Assembly (NCBI GenBank): GCA_947464365.1
Contig: CANHWS010000042.1
Coordinates: forward strand, 1-16,274
DNA from: Cytophagaceae bacterium
GTDB taxonomy: Bacteria > Bacteroidota > Bacteroidia > Cytophagales > Flexibacteraceae
Direction: 5' to 3'
Length of the DNA: 16,274 nt
Shown here one piece after another: positions 1 to 7,763 of the stretch. The notes below the pieces were generated by a model. It was given only the letters and a program-made list of their open reading frames with translations, had not been told where the DNA came from and did no database searches. The first letter of the stretch is position 1. Each line of letters starts with the position of its first letter. Both the position numbers and the translations under genes were made by a program.

Positions 1-1
1 C

Positions 2-3000
2 AGTGGTATTACTTCAGTAAAGTACCTTGAGAGCAATAGCACTAATGGTACCCCTGCAACGTTCAGCCAAACTGGCAACATGACTGTTTTGGACTCTTTG
101 GTACTTCGTTCTGGTGGCTTTAGCTTCGGCGGCAACTTTGATTTAGGTGCTAGCAAAAATGTTATTAGGTATGCCAATGCCAACACTACCATCACTGCTG
201 GTGGCACACTGACCATTCCTAGTTCTACTACGGTGTCGTATTTAGCTGGTGACCAACCAAGCATCAATACTGGTAACGAATTGCCTAGCACAGTGGCTAA
301 TATCTTCATGAATGCCATTGCTAGTACTGTCAACCAGACCCCAAGTACTGTCACAACAGCCAGCCTGACCCTGACAAACGGTATCTACAACCTTAGCACC
401 AACAAAACGTTGGTCTATACCGGCAACACAATGCCAACTTCTGAGATCTACAGTTATGTCTCGACACTTGGTGGCGCAACCGCTGGTTTCAACTGGACAC
501 CATCATCTGCCCCTATTGGCACTTATGTGATCCCTGTTGGTCCGAATGGCACTGTTAACGGATATCGTCCGTTGACCTTGACTACAACCGCTGCTTTGTC
601 ATCGCCTACACTGATCTCCTTCGCTAACCATGCGGGTGGTGGTACAAGTGACTATACCAACGTCCCTACAACTGGTAATATCAGGAGCAATTATGTGGCC
701 TATGTCACTAACAATGGCGCAACCTTCAACTCTGGTTTGACCCTCGAGGCTATCCCTGATGCTTCTGATTTCAACACCTCACCAACTGTATTAGCCAACT
801 GGGCGATCTTCGAAGGTGTAAATCCTGGTCCTGGTAGCTGGGTACGTCGTGGCCAAAACGCCAACGGTAGCCGCCCTAGCACTAGTGCTTACACGGTAAC
901 ACGCGGTGGTATCAACTTCAATGCTGGTGCTACTCAGACCTTCGTAATGGGTATCAACGGTGGTACTGACCTGCCTGCAACTGCAACGACCTATAATTGG
1001 CCAGCCACTTCAGGTACCGATTCTTGGAACACACCGGCAAAATGGTATGTCGGTATGTCGGTAGCCAACTACGTGCCTAACGACGTACTTGATAACGTCG
1101 AGGTTCTTGGCGGTACTGTCACCATTGACAACGGAAGTGCAACTACCTACACTGTTAATGACGTAACTGTTGCTTCAGGTGCTACCCTAGGTATCACTGG
1201 CAGCAACGGTCTCAACATCAGTGGTGCCTCGGTAAACAATGGTACCTTCTCAGCTGCTTCTACAACAACTGTTGCTTACATAGGCGGCAATCAGACGGCT
1301 CTCCAAGGTACCTATGGCAACCTTGATCTCCGTAGCCCAGCGCCGGTGACCAAGACAATTGTTAGTTCACCTTCCTCGACCACAGTTAACGGCACCTTGT
1401 TTGTCTCGACTGGATCTAGCATTGCCAACGAAGGAAGCCTAGCTTTCGGAGCAACTGCTACTATCCAGAAAGAAGTCTCAGCAGCTGGTACAGCCGATTG
1501 TTTTGACAACTTCCTCGATGTTCCTTCTACCATAAATCTTACGATGATTGGTGGCCCTAGCACATTGCCAATTGCTTACGAAACCCCTGTTGGTGGTAAC
1601 ATCAATAACTTGACTTTGCTAACCGGCAATGGTTACTCAATCACCACCACATCGTCTGACGTCATTGTTAACGGAACCTTGACCTTAGATGGTACTGGTA
1701 ATATGTTTGTTGGTGATTTTGCTGGCTCCCCAATTCAGTTTATAGTTAACGGGCCAATCGTTCATACCGGTACTGCCAAGCTAGAAAGTTTCCATACCAC
1801 AACTAGCCGCTTAACCATCAACGGAAGTGCAGCCTTACCTACAACCAATTTTGTTGGTAACGCCAATACCTGGAACCGTATCACGCTCAATAATAGCCAT
1901 GCAACCGTCAACCAATTGGTAATCGGCTCCAACAACTTGACTGTTAGCAACCAACTCAACATTCTGGATGGTCGCTTAAGCCTTGATGCTGGTACCTTGA
2001 CTACAACAGGTCCGTTGATCGCTACCTCACCTGATGGCGCCTTCAACTTCACGAGCCTCAGCAACCTGGTCACAGGTTCGAACTCTACATTACCAACCAT
2101 CTCTATTGTCAATAACCTCACCATTGGTGGTGGTGGTGCGACAATGGGCGGTGACGTCACTGTAGGTGGAACCCTAACACGGACTGGTGCCTTGACTGTC
2201 GGTAGCAATACCCTGACCCTAAACGGAACAACATCTGGTGCTGGCAACATTGTAACTACATCGAGCTCTAACCTGGTCTTCGGTGGTAGCACCTTAACAG
2301 TTACCTTGCCTGCTAGCATTAGCGCAGTTAATGATCTGACAGTTAACAACAGCAACGCGGGTTTAACACATGGCATTAGCCTCGGTGGTCCGCTGACGAT
2401 TTCTGGTACACTTGCCTTGACCGATGGTACACTCGCTGTGGGCTCTAACACCCTCAATATCAATGGTCCAGTTACAGCTGTTTCTGGAATGCTCAATACT
2501 AACGGTTCAACTATCGTTGTAGGCGGATCTGGTTCTTTACCAGTCTCGGTTCCATTTGGCCCAACAACAAGTGCTGCCTCAATTGGTACACTTACCATGA
2601 ACCGTGCAGGCTCAACCTTCTATCCGCTTGGCACTGCATCTCCAAATGCTGTCACCATTGTTACTGCACTAAACCTGCAGGCTGGTACAGTAGATGGTAG
2701 CTTCATGCAGATGGCTAACAATAGCACAATCACACCAACAGCCGGAGCTACAATCACCAACTTTAGTTCTAGCAACATCCCGTCTCCGAACCGTGTAAAT
2801 TATATTTACAACTCAGGCGCGGACGTTCAGATGAATGGTGAGATGGTACCTACTAAAGTCAAGGATCTTACCATTACTCGTTCAACGCTCAACCAAGCAA
2901 TTGGTGACATTGATGCATCTGGTGATATTACACTCGGTACTGGTACAATCTTTAGCCTCAGCAATGGTGGATCGCATTTTACCACCAACTTCCGTGGCAA

Positions 3001-4576
3001 CCTATTTGGTGCTGGCACCATCACCACTGGTGGATCTAACTACCTAGTCTTTGGTAGCACTAGCGGTCAGACCATCAATAACTCGGTCACCTTGCCACGT
3101 GTCAATATCCTCAACGCCGGTACGATCGTTACTGCAGCCACAGGCATAACAACCACAATCACAGGTGACTTCCTAAATGCAGGTCGCTATGTTGCTGGTA
3201 ATTCTAGCTTGATTTTGAACGGTACTTATACCTCTGGAACTGGTACCATTAGCACCTCAAGCTCAACTAACTTGACTTTGGGTGGTACTACAGCTACTAC
3301 TTTGCCTAATACGTTCTTCTTTACAGGGCCAGCTTTGCTCAACAACCTGACCATTGGTAATACTGCAGGCATCCAGATGGGTAGCCAAAGCATGACTGTG
3401 TCTGGTACCTTGTTGTTCAGCCCTGGCGCTGGTTCGCTCAGCACTGTTGCTGCTACTAGCTCTAACCGTGTTGACCTCGGACTAACAGGCACAGTGTCTG
3501 GCGAGGCTGCCGGTCGTTATGTAATCGGTCGTCTTCGTGGCCGTCGTGTGATAGCCGCTGGTGTCAGCAATAATTTGGCAGGTATGGGTGTTATCATGAC
3601 CGGTGTCACGGCCCCAACCGCGGCGCTGATGAATAGCCTTGGTGGATCTTTCCAACTTGACAGGATTACTGGTATTGCTGCCAGCACAAGCACAGGCAAC
3701 TCGGCACAATCGCTATCTGCCAACCAGTCTATCAAACGTAACTGGGTATTCTCTGCTGTTGGCACCTTGCCTTCGCCTCTTAACCTGAACCTGTTCTGGG
3801 TTAGTGACGATGACAACGAGAACAATGGCGGTACAATTGCTAGTATGGCCATTTATACCCGCCCTGATGCTGGTTCGCTTTGGACACGAGTCGTTACACC
3901 TGGACCAACACGTTTCATCAATGCAGATCTTGGTAGTGGTAACCGTCAACTATACGGTCAAGCCACTAGCTTCACTGACTTCACTGGTGGTTTCGAAGGC
4001 GCTCCACTTCCTGTAGAGATTAGCTCACTGACCGCTCGTCGTGTTCAGAAAGATGTACGAGTTATGTGGCAGACTGTCACCGAGAAAAATGCCAACCGTT
4101 TTGAGGTTCAACGCAGCCTAGATGGCAAAACCTTCACCACCGTTGGTGTTGTTGAGGCAGCTGGTAATAGCTCTACCTTGCTCAGCTACAATTTCATTGA
4201 CAAAGGTGTGGCCAACATTGTCTCAGGTTATGCTTACTATCGTCTGAATACCATCGACAACGATGCTACCTCAGAGTATAGCTCAGTTGTTTCTGTGGAC
4301 CTCAGCAAGGATGGACCTAGCAAACTACAACTTGCAGTTAAGCCAATGCCATTCGGTAGCTTCCTTGACCTCACCTTTGAGGCCGATGACAAAGCCACCA
4401 CTGTGGTAACCTTGCAAGACGTTACCGGTAAACTGATCACAACGCGTGAGCATGCCACCAGTGCAGGTATCAATAGTATCCACTTAGGTGAGCTAGACAA
4501 TATTCCTGCTGGTGTCTATACGCTACGTATAGCCTCAGGCTTCCAAGTTGATGTTATCAAAGTGGTTAAACAATAG
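2..4576 (+). CDS. Giant repetitive T9SS-secreted surface protein (5' partial)
   Basis: The reading frame is open to the left edge (first full codon at position 2), so the ATG at 80 is internal and the N-terminus and signal peptide lie outside. About 1,525 residues are visible. Most are Gly/Thr/Ser/Asn-rich, beta-strand-like degenerate repeats of about 70-85 residues, with recurring phrases such as NNLTIG, VGSNTLTLNG and SSSNLVFGGS, probably a beta-solenoid or stacked beta domains. Near 4010 the motif LPVEISSLTAR begins a fibronectin-III-like domain with E..ANRFEVQRS and YAYYRLNTID, usual before T9SS tails. The last 80 or so residues (MPF..FLDLTFE, LQDVTGKLI, IPAGVYTLRI, IKVVKQ) match a type A C-terminal sorting domain. 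The family inference is export by Sec, then T9SS, to the cell surface or medium. An adhesin or matrix role is a guess; no catalytic motif was seen. Glycine is mostly GGT. A terminator follows the stop. Confidence 0.9.
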   Translation, partial: SGITSVKYLESNSTNGTPATFSQTGNMTVLDSLVLRSGGFSFGGNFDLGASKNVIRYANANTTITAGGTLTIPSSTTVSYLAGDQPSINTGNELPSTVANIFMNAIASTVNQTPSTVTTASLTLTNGIYNLSTNKTLVYTGNTMPTSEIYSYVSTLGGATAGFNWTPSSAPIGTYVIPVGPNGTVNGYRPLTLTTTAALSSPTLISFANHAGGGTSDYTNVPTTGNIRSNYVAYVTNNGATFNSGLTLEAIPDASDFNTSPTVLANWAIFEGVNPGPGSWVRRGQNANGSRPSTSAYTVTRGGINFNAGATQTFVMGINGGTDLPATATTYNWPATSGTDSWNTPAKWYVGMSVANYVPNDVLDNVEVLGGTVTIDNGSATTYTVNDVTVASGATLGITGSNGLNISGASVNNGTFSAASTTTVAYIGGNQTALQGTYGNLDLRSPAPVTKTIVSSPSSTTVNGTLFVSTGSSIANEGSLAFGATATIQKEVSAAGTADCFDNFLDVPSTINLTMIGGPSTLPIAYETPVGGNINNLTLLTGNGYSITTTSSDVIVNGTLTLDGTGNMFVGDFAGSPIQFIVNGPIVHTGTAKLESFHTTTSRLTINGSAALPTTNFVGNANTWNRITLNNSHATVNQLVIGSNNLTVSNQLNILDGRLSLDAGTLTTTGPLIATSPDGAFNFTSLSNLVTGSNSTLPTISIVNNLTIGGGGATMGGDVTVGGTLTRTGALTVGSNTLTLNGTTSGAGNIVTTSSSNLVFGGSTLTVTLPASISAVNDLTVNNSNAGLTHGISLGGPLTISGTLALTDGTLAVGSNTLNINGPVTAVSGMLNTNGSTIVVGGSGSLPVSVPFGPTTSAASIGTLTMNRAGSTFYPLGTASPNAVTIVTALNLQAGTVDGSFMQMANNSTITPTAGATITNFSSSNIPSPNRVNYIYNSGADVQMNGEMVPTKVKDLTITRSTLNQAIGDIDASGDITLGTGTIFSLSNGGSHFTTNFRGNLFGAGTITTGGSNYLVFGSTSGQTINNSVTLPRVNILNAGTIVTAATGITTTITGDFLNAGRYVAGNSSLILNGTYTSGTGTISTSSSTNLTLGGTTATTLPNTFFFTGPALLNNLTIGNTAGIQMGSQSMTVSGTLLFSPGAGSLSTVAATSSNRVDLGLTGTVSGEAAGRYVIGRLRGRRVIAAGVSNNLAGMGVIMTGVTAPTAALMNSLGGSFQLDRITGIAASTSTGNSAQSLSANQSIKRNWVFSAVGTLPSPLNLNLFWVSDDDNENNGGTIASMAIYTRPDAGSLWTRVVTPGPTRFINADLGSGNRQLYGQATSFTDFTGGFEGAPLPVEISSLTARRVQKDVRVMWQTVTEKNANRFEVQRSLDGKTFTTVGVVEAAGNSSTLLSYNFIDKGVANIVSGYAYYRLNTIDNDATSEYSSVVSVDLSKDGPSKLQLAVKPMPFGSFLDLTFEADDKATTVVTLQDVTGKLITTREHATSAGINSIHLGELDNIPAGVYTLRIASGFQVDVIKVVKQ
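2078..2530 (+). repeat. Two adjacent degenerate protein repeats in the surface protein
   Basis: Two consecutive units align by eye. Residues 667-737 of the frame counted from the ATG at 80 run from SNSTLP through NNLTIG, GALTVGSNTLTLNG and SSSNLVFGGS. Residues 738-817 run through NDLTVN, GTLAVGSNTLNING and NGSTIVVGGS. The shared order is LP, then N.LT(I/V), then G.L.(V/A)GSNTL.(L/I)NG, then a short G-rich turn and GGS. Similarity is at protein level; the DNA has diverged, so these are old duplications and not recent tandem copies. Confidence 0.6.
3167..3418 (+). repeat. Further copy of the surface-protein repeat
   Basis: Residues 1030-1113 (counted from the ATG at 80) carry the same signature in the same order: NSSLILNGTY, GTGTISTSSSTNLTLGG, TTLPNTFF, LLNNLTIGN, then MTVSGTLLF. 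Between this unit and those at 2078-2530 lie more degenerate relatives (for example GTITTGGSNYLVFGS near 3020). After it the sequence turns Arg-rich (RYVIGRLRGRRVI) and loses the repeat pattern. Confidence 0.5.
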
Positions 4577-4604
4577 TCAAGGGAGGTTATCCTCCTAAAT
4601 CAGA

Positions 4605-4641
4605 AAGCCACCCCAGCGTAAGTTGGGGTGGCTTCTTTTTT
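4605..4641 (+). terminator. Rho-independent terminator after the surface protein
   Basis: A 13-bp stem (AAGCCACCCCAGC at 4605-4617 with GTTGGGGTGGCTT at 4622-4634, one G-T pair) closes a GTAA loop and is followed by CTTTTTT. It lies 29 nt after the stop codon. A smaller hairpin (GGAGG, TTAT loop, CCTCC, 4582-4595) sits between the stop and this stem. On the opposite strand the T-tract is poorer, so action on queE transcripts would be weaker. Confidence 0.9.
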
Positions 4642-4724
4642 GATGCCGTATTGCATGTTATGCAGTTAGGCCTTGTTGTGGTTATGGTTTTGGGCTTAAG
4701 TCGCCATCGAGATCATTAGCTATT

Positions 4725-5372
4725 TTACTCGATCCCAATCCATTTATGGGTTTGGAGGCTGACCCGCCACTCTGGATTTTGTTGTACAAAGTCGATGATC
4801 AGGGGGAGCATTTCGTCTCGTTTGCTCCACTCAGGTTGCAGCAGCAGCACCGCATTAGGTTTTAGTTTGGGTACAAAGGATGTTGCCCAAGCCAAGTCTG
4901 ACTTATGGTAGACCACCATCTTGAGCTCATCAGCGGCAAATAAGACTTCATCCTGTGCTGGTTTGAATTTCTTAGGTGAGCAGGTCACCCAGGACCACGT
5001 TCCGGACATTGTACCAGCGCCACTGGTCTCGATATGTGTGCGGATGCCGACTGCTAATAAAGCCTCTGTCAGGGCGCCCAGCGGGTGCATTAGTGGTTCG
5101 CCACCTGTCACGACAACAATCTTGGCTTTAGTTGCCAGGACGGTCGCTACGATTTCGGCAATACTAAACACAGGGTGGGTGTCAATTGGCCAGCTGTCCT
5201 TTACGTCACACCACACACAACCCACATCACAGCCTCCTAACCGGATAAAGTAGGCCGCAGCACCAGTATACACCCCTTCGCCCTGGAGGGTGTAGAAGTG
5301 CTCCATGACTGGCAATAGCTCGCCAGTCGGGTCAGCTGTAGTTAGGGATGGGCGTTTTTCTAGCGTGATCAT
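4725..5372 (-). CDS. queE: 7-carboxy-7-deazaguanine synthase
   Basis: Radical-SAM enzyme converting 6-carboxy-5,6,7,8-tetrahydropterin to 7-carboxy-7-deazaguanine, a cytosolic step toward queuosine or other 7-deazaguanines. Visible are the N-terminal FYTLQGEG motif (residues 26-33), the iron-sulfur CX3CX2C motif (C48, C52, C55 in CDVGCVWCD) and the SAM-binding VVTGGEP. The 215-residue length fits the family. The frame stays open up to an ATG at 5465, but a Bacteroidota-type promoter (5377-5405) ends just before the ATG at 5372, and MITLEKR leads naturally into the conserved start of the domain, so 5372 is chosen. No other que gene is in the window. The gene is convergent with the surface-protein gene and divergent from the glycosyltransferase. 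Confidence 0.93.
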   Translation of the reverse strand: MITLEKRPSLTTADPTGELLPVMEHFYTLQGEGVYTGAAAYFIRLGGCDVGCVWCDVKDSWPIDTHPVFSIAEIVATVLATKAKIVVVTGGEPLMHPLGALTEALLAVGIRTHIETSGAGTMSGTWSWVTCSPKKFKPAQDEVLFAADELKMVVYHKSDLAWATSFVPKLKPNAVLLLQPEWSKRDEMLPLIIDFVQQNPEWRVSLQTHKWIGIE

Positions 5373-5376
5373 GGTG

Positions 5377-5405
5377 CAAAGGTACGATGATGGGTTTGAG
5401 GACAA
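5377..5405 (-). promoter_or_regulatory. Bacteroidota-type promoter of queE
   Basis: Reading the minus strand, TTG (5405-5403) is followed after 18 nt by TACCTTTG (5384-5377), matching the Bacteroidota primary-sigma pattern of a TTTG/TTG box near -33 and TAnnTTTG near -7. Only CACC separates the -7 box from the ATG at 5372, so transcription should start at or within a few bases of the start codon. Confidence 0.6.
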
Positions 5406-5530
5406 GGTCTGAAAATCGGTACTAATTATCGCAGCCAGTTGGTACAGTGATAGCCTGGTTTGCATATTTTAGTATGTTGCGCTGTCGATTTTGGCTTAAT
5501 CATGCGTCCAAAAAATGACAGAATTGAGGC

Positions 5531-5561
5531 TTTAGCCTAAAATGATCCGACTAAAATTTAG
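5531..5561. promoter_or_regulatory. Candidate operator: paired TTTAG/CTAAA palindromes
   Basis: TTTAG-C-CTAAA (5531-5541) and CTAAA-A-TTTAG (5551-5561) are two perfect 11-nt palindromes with centres 20 nt apart, using the same half-site in opposite order. They lie between the divergent queE and glycosyltransferase genes. The first also overlaps AGGC-TTTA-GCCT (5527-5538). The structure is seen directly; a regulatory role is inference, and AT-rich chance symmetry is possible. Confidence 0.3.
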
Positions 5562-5616
5562 CAAGAGAACCCTATGGGGGCGTAACTTGCACTCCCGATT
5601 TTGAATCTTTCATCAC

Positions 5617-6432
5617 TTGTCCACCACCACGCCTCTCGTTTCTGTTGTCACCGTTGTCTACAACGGCGCTGCATATCTCGAGCGTGCTATGCTCTCTGTT
5701 TGGGCACAGGATTATCCCGAGGTGGAGTATATCATCATCGATGGGGGCAGCACTGATGGTACCTTGGACATCATCAGGAGGCATGAGGACAAGTTGGCGG
5801 TTTGGGTCAGTGAGCCTGATCGTGGTATTTCGGATGCGTTTAACAAAGGCATCGCCAAGTCAACAGGGCATTTGGTCGGTATCCTGAATGCTGATGATTG
5901 GTATGAGCCCCAGTCCATTAGCCGAGCTGTGCAGGCTTTTTTGGATGGGGCTGAGGTTATCCATGGTAACCAGCAGTATTGGCTTCCTGACGGCCAAGGT
6001 GGTGTCATCAAGGATTTTACCTTCACTGCCAATCAGTCCAAATTGTCACTAGAGATGACACTCAATCACCCGACAGTCTTCGTTGCAAGACAGGTATATG
6101 AGGAAATGGGCTTATTTCGGCTGGACATGCGTTATGCCATGGACTATGAGCTAATGCTTCGTTTTTGGTTAGGGGGTAAAAAGTTTGTTCACATACCGTC
6201 CATTCAGGCCAATATGCAGCTTGACGGTGCCAGTGACCAGAATTGGCCTAAGGCCTACTACGAATCTTACCAAGCCAAACGCCTTAACGGGATTGGGTGG
6301 GGGAGTGCTTACCCATATTACCTCAAGATGATGATCAGAACAACTGTCGCTAGGTTGCTTCCCAGATTGGGTCTCGGTGCGGTTCTGATCTGGTTTCGGA
6401 GTAAGTTTGCACTGACCGCCAAAACCAAATAG
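5617..6432 (+). CDS. Family 2 glycosyltransferase
   Basis: Predicted GT-A fold transferase moving a sugar from a nucleotide-sugar donor to a growing surface glycan at the cytoplasmic face of the inner membrane. The N-terminus reads PLVSVVTVVYNGAAYLERA, typical of GT2. The nucleotide-binding IDGGSTDGT motif is at residues 41-49, the metal-binding NADDW (DxD-like) at 91-95, and DYELMLR at 176-182 fits the acceptor/catalytic region. It has 271 residues and no clear membrane segment. The start is TTG: in frame, a TGA lies at 5602-5604 and no ATG or GTG occurs between it and 5617, while the first internal ATG would remove the opening strand of the fold. No good TAnnTTTG promoter was found in front. 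It begins a run with the polymerase-like gene (23 nt gap), purM and ispE. Donor and acceptor cannot be told from the sequence. Confidence 0.88.
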   Translation: MSTTTPLVSVVTVVYNGAAYLERAMLSVWAQDYPEVEYIIIDGGSTDGTLDIIRRHEDKLAVWVSEPDRGISDAFNKGIAKSTGHLVGILNADDWYEPQSISRAVQAFLDGAEVIHGNQQYWLPDGQGGVIKDFTFTANQSKLSLEMTLNHPTVFVARQVYEEMGLFRLDMRYAMDYELMLRFWLGGKKFVHIPSIQANMQLDGASDQNWPKAYYESYQAKRLNGIGWGSAYPYYLKMMIRTTVARLLPRLGLGAVLIWFRSKFALTAKTK

Positions 6433-6455
6433 CGACAACACAGCTTAAGCAAAGT

Positions 6456-7751
6456 ATGCGCCTCACCATTCCAGATATCCGACCTCAATTGCGTCAGCTT
6501 GCGGTGGTACGGCGTCCTGTTATTGGCTGGCCTCTTCGGTTCTCGGTCACAAAGATTCAGGCCATGTTGTTGCTCCTGATGCCCCTCACAGGCTTTTTGG
6601 GTTCCTCCGTGCTGCCGACTTGGCGCATTGCCAATATCTTTTACGTTGGCCTTGGTCTCGCCTTTCTCAAGATACGTCCTGGCCAGTCCATTGCCAGAAA
6701 CTTGCTGTGGTTTCAGTTGCTGTTCTTGGCCGCCGTATTCATGCAATACCTAGGTATGGGTACCTCCTATGCATGGTCATTCTATGACATCTCCTGGATT
6801 ATCTCTGTGGTGTTGCTGTTTGGGATGAGTCAGCTGTTTTTTCTCCAGATCCAGAACGGGGTCGACCGGATCATGCAGTTGTTCTACTATGTCGCAGCTG
6901 CTAATGTAGTTTATCAGCTCTATCAGCAGGTGATGGTCCAGCTGCACCTCTATGGCTTGGCCACCATCCTGAACGAACAGCTTGTTACGTACGGTAATAC
7001 ATTTTTTAAGATCATTGGTGGGATACTCGGCTCACCAGGTTTTATGGCCGAGGCTGGGCACTTGGCCCTTTTTCTAGCCCCTCTGATCGGTTTTCAGCTT
7101 GTGGCAGACTATTATGGCATATTGGCCCTCAACCGCAAACGGGTGGTTGTTATGGGTGTTTCTTTAGCCCTCACCATCTCGAGCGGTGCCTTCCTACAGT
7201 TTATCTTATTGGCGATCCTGTTACTCCTGATTATTAGACGTCGGCTCAATAAGTCCAACCTAGCAGTAATAGCAGGCCTTTTGCTTGGCATCATCTTGAT
7301 ATTCAGCCTGTTCGAAAGTTATCGCGAAGCCATACTCTATCGGTTTGACTCTGTTTTTGAGCAGGACTCTGCCCGCTTTATGGGGGCTAAAGTATTTTGG
7401 CAGGCATTCCTAGAACATCTTTGGTTGGGACTTGGGCCCAAGTCTGCTCGTTTTATCGGTGCTGACCCAAATTTTTTCTTTACAACCATATTGGCTGATC
7501 ATGGCTTGGTTGCCGGGATCCCGATGTTCTTGCTTTATTTTTGCCCTGTCTTTTTGGCCTTTCGCAGGTCAAACCGCAAACTGTTCATCGTCCCTTACAT
7601 CGCGATGACGGTGCATTTGTTTTTGGCTTATGGCACGTTCACCTGGGCTTTTATCTGGATGCACATCTGCCTTACAATCTGGGGGCTGGCCTATGCCAAA
7701 CCAATGAATTTGGTGCAAACATCAGCCCAAGTGGATGGGGCGTTAGCTTAA
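6456..7751 (+). CDS. O-antigen ligase/polymerase-like membrane protein
   Basis: A 431-residue polytopic inner-membrane protein with roughly ten hydrophobic segments, for example near residues 35-53, 60-72, 85-100, 112-130, 204-218, 230-262, 270-285, 350-368 and 377-412. A soluble loop around residues 286-350 contains R..SVFEQDSAR, then LWLGLGPKSAR and DPNFFFTTILADHGLVAG. This order (Arg-rich loop, LGxGP.., N/H before a late helix) resembles the Wzy/WaaL O-antigen ligase superfamily, which joins glycan repeat units or transfers them to an acceptor in the periplasm. Adjacency to a glycosyltransferase supports a glycan role. Membership is by general pattern and not by strong identity, so polymerase versus ligase is open. 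It follows the glycosyltransferase by 23 nt and precedes purM by 12 nt. Confidence 0.75.
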   Translation: MRLTIPDIRPQLRQLAVVRRPVIGWPLRFSVTKIQAMLLLLMPLTGFLGSSVLPTWRIANIFYVGLGLAFLKIRPGQSIARNLLWFQLLFLAAVFMQYLGMGTSYAWSFYDISWIISVVLLFGMSQLFFLQIQNGVDRIMQLFYYVAAANVVYQLYQQVMVQLHLYGLATILNEQLVTYGNTFFKIIGGILGSPGFMAEAGHLALFLAPLIGFQLVADYYGILALNRKRVVVMGVSLALTISSGAFLQFILLAILLLLIIRRRLNKSNLAVIAGLLLGIILIFSLFESYREAILYRFDSVFEQDSARFMGAKVFWQAFLEHLWLGLGPKSARFIGADPNFFFTTILADHGLVAGIPMFLLYFCPVFLAFRRSNRKLFIVPYIAMTVHLFLAYGTFTWAFIWMHICLTIWGLAYAKPMNLVQTSAQVDGALA

Positions 7752-7763
7752 ACTATTTCTCCT

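Noticed and set aside
80..82. ATG at 80 as the start of the surface protein
   Set aside because: The same frame is open upstream to the window edge and encodes the same kind of sequence (SNSTNGTPATFSQTGN), so this ATG is internal.
1762..2598. 278-codon open frame on the minus strand inside the surface-protein gene
   Set aside because: It is out of phase with the real gene and rich in Val/Pro/Leu without domain features. Stops in this frame need T|TA, C|TA or T|CA across codon borders, that is, codons for Tyr, His or Gln, which are rare in this repeat region. The length follows from composition.
48..3425. Very frequent GGTAC and GGTACC words in the surface-protein gene
   Set aside because: They come from the recurrent Gly-Thr pair with the preferred GGT and ACN codons, not from a separate DNA signal.
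5373..5465. Longer queE frame starting at 5465
   Set aside because: The extra 31 residues lie over the TTG/TAnnTTTG promoter and are not needed by the QueE fold; the ATG at 5372 gives the normal length.
5581..5590. TAACTTGC as a promoter box of the glycosyltransferase run
   Set aside because: It is one base short of TAnnTTTG and has no TTG at a suitable distance upstream.
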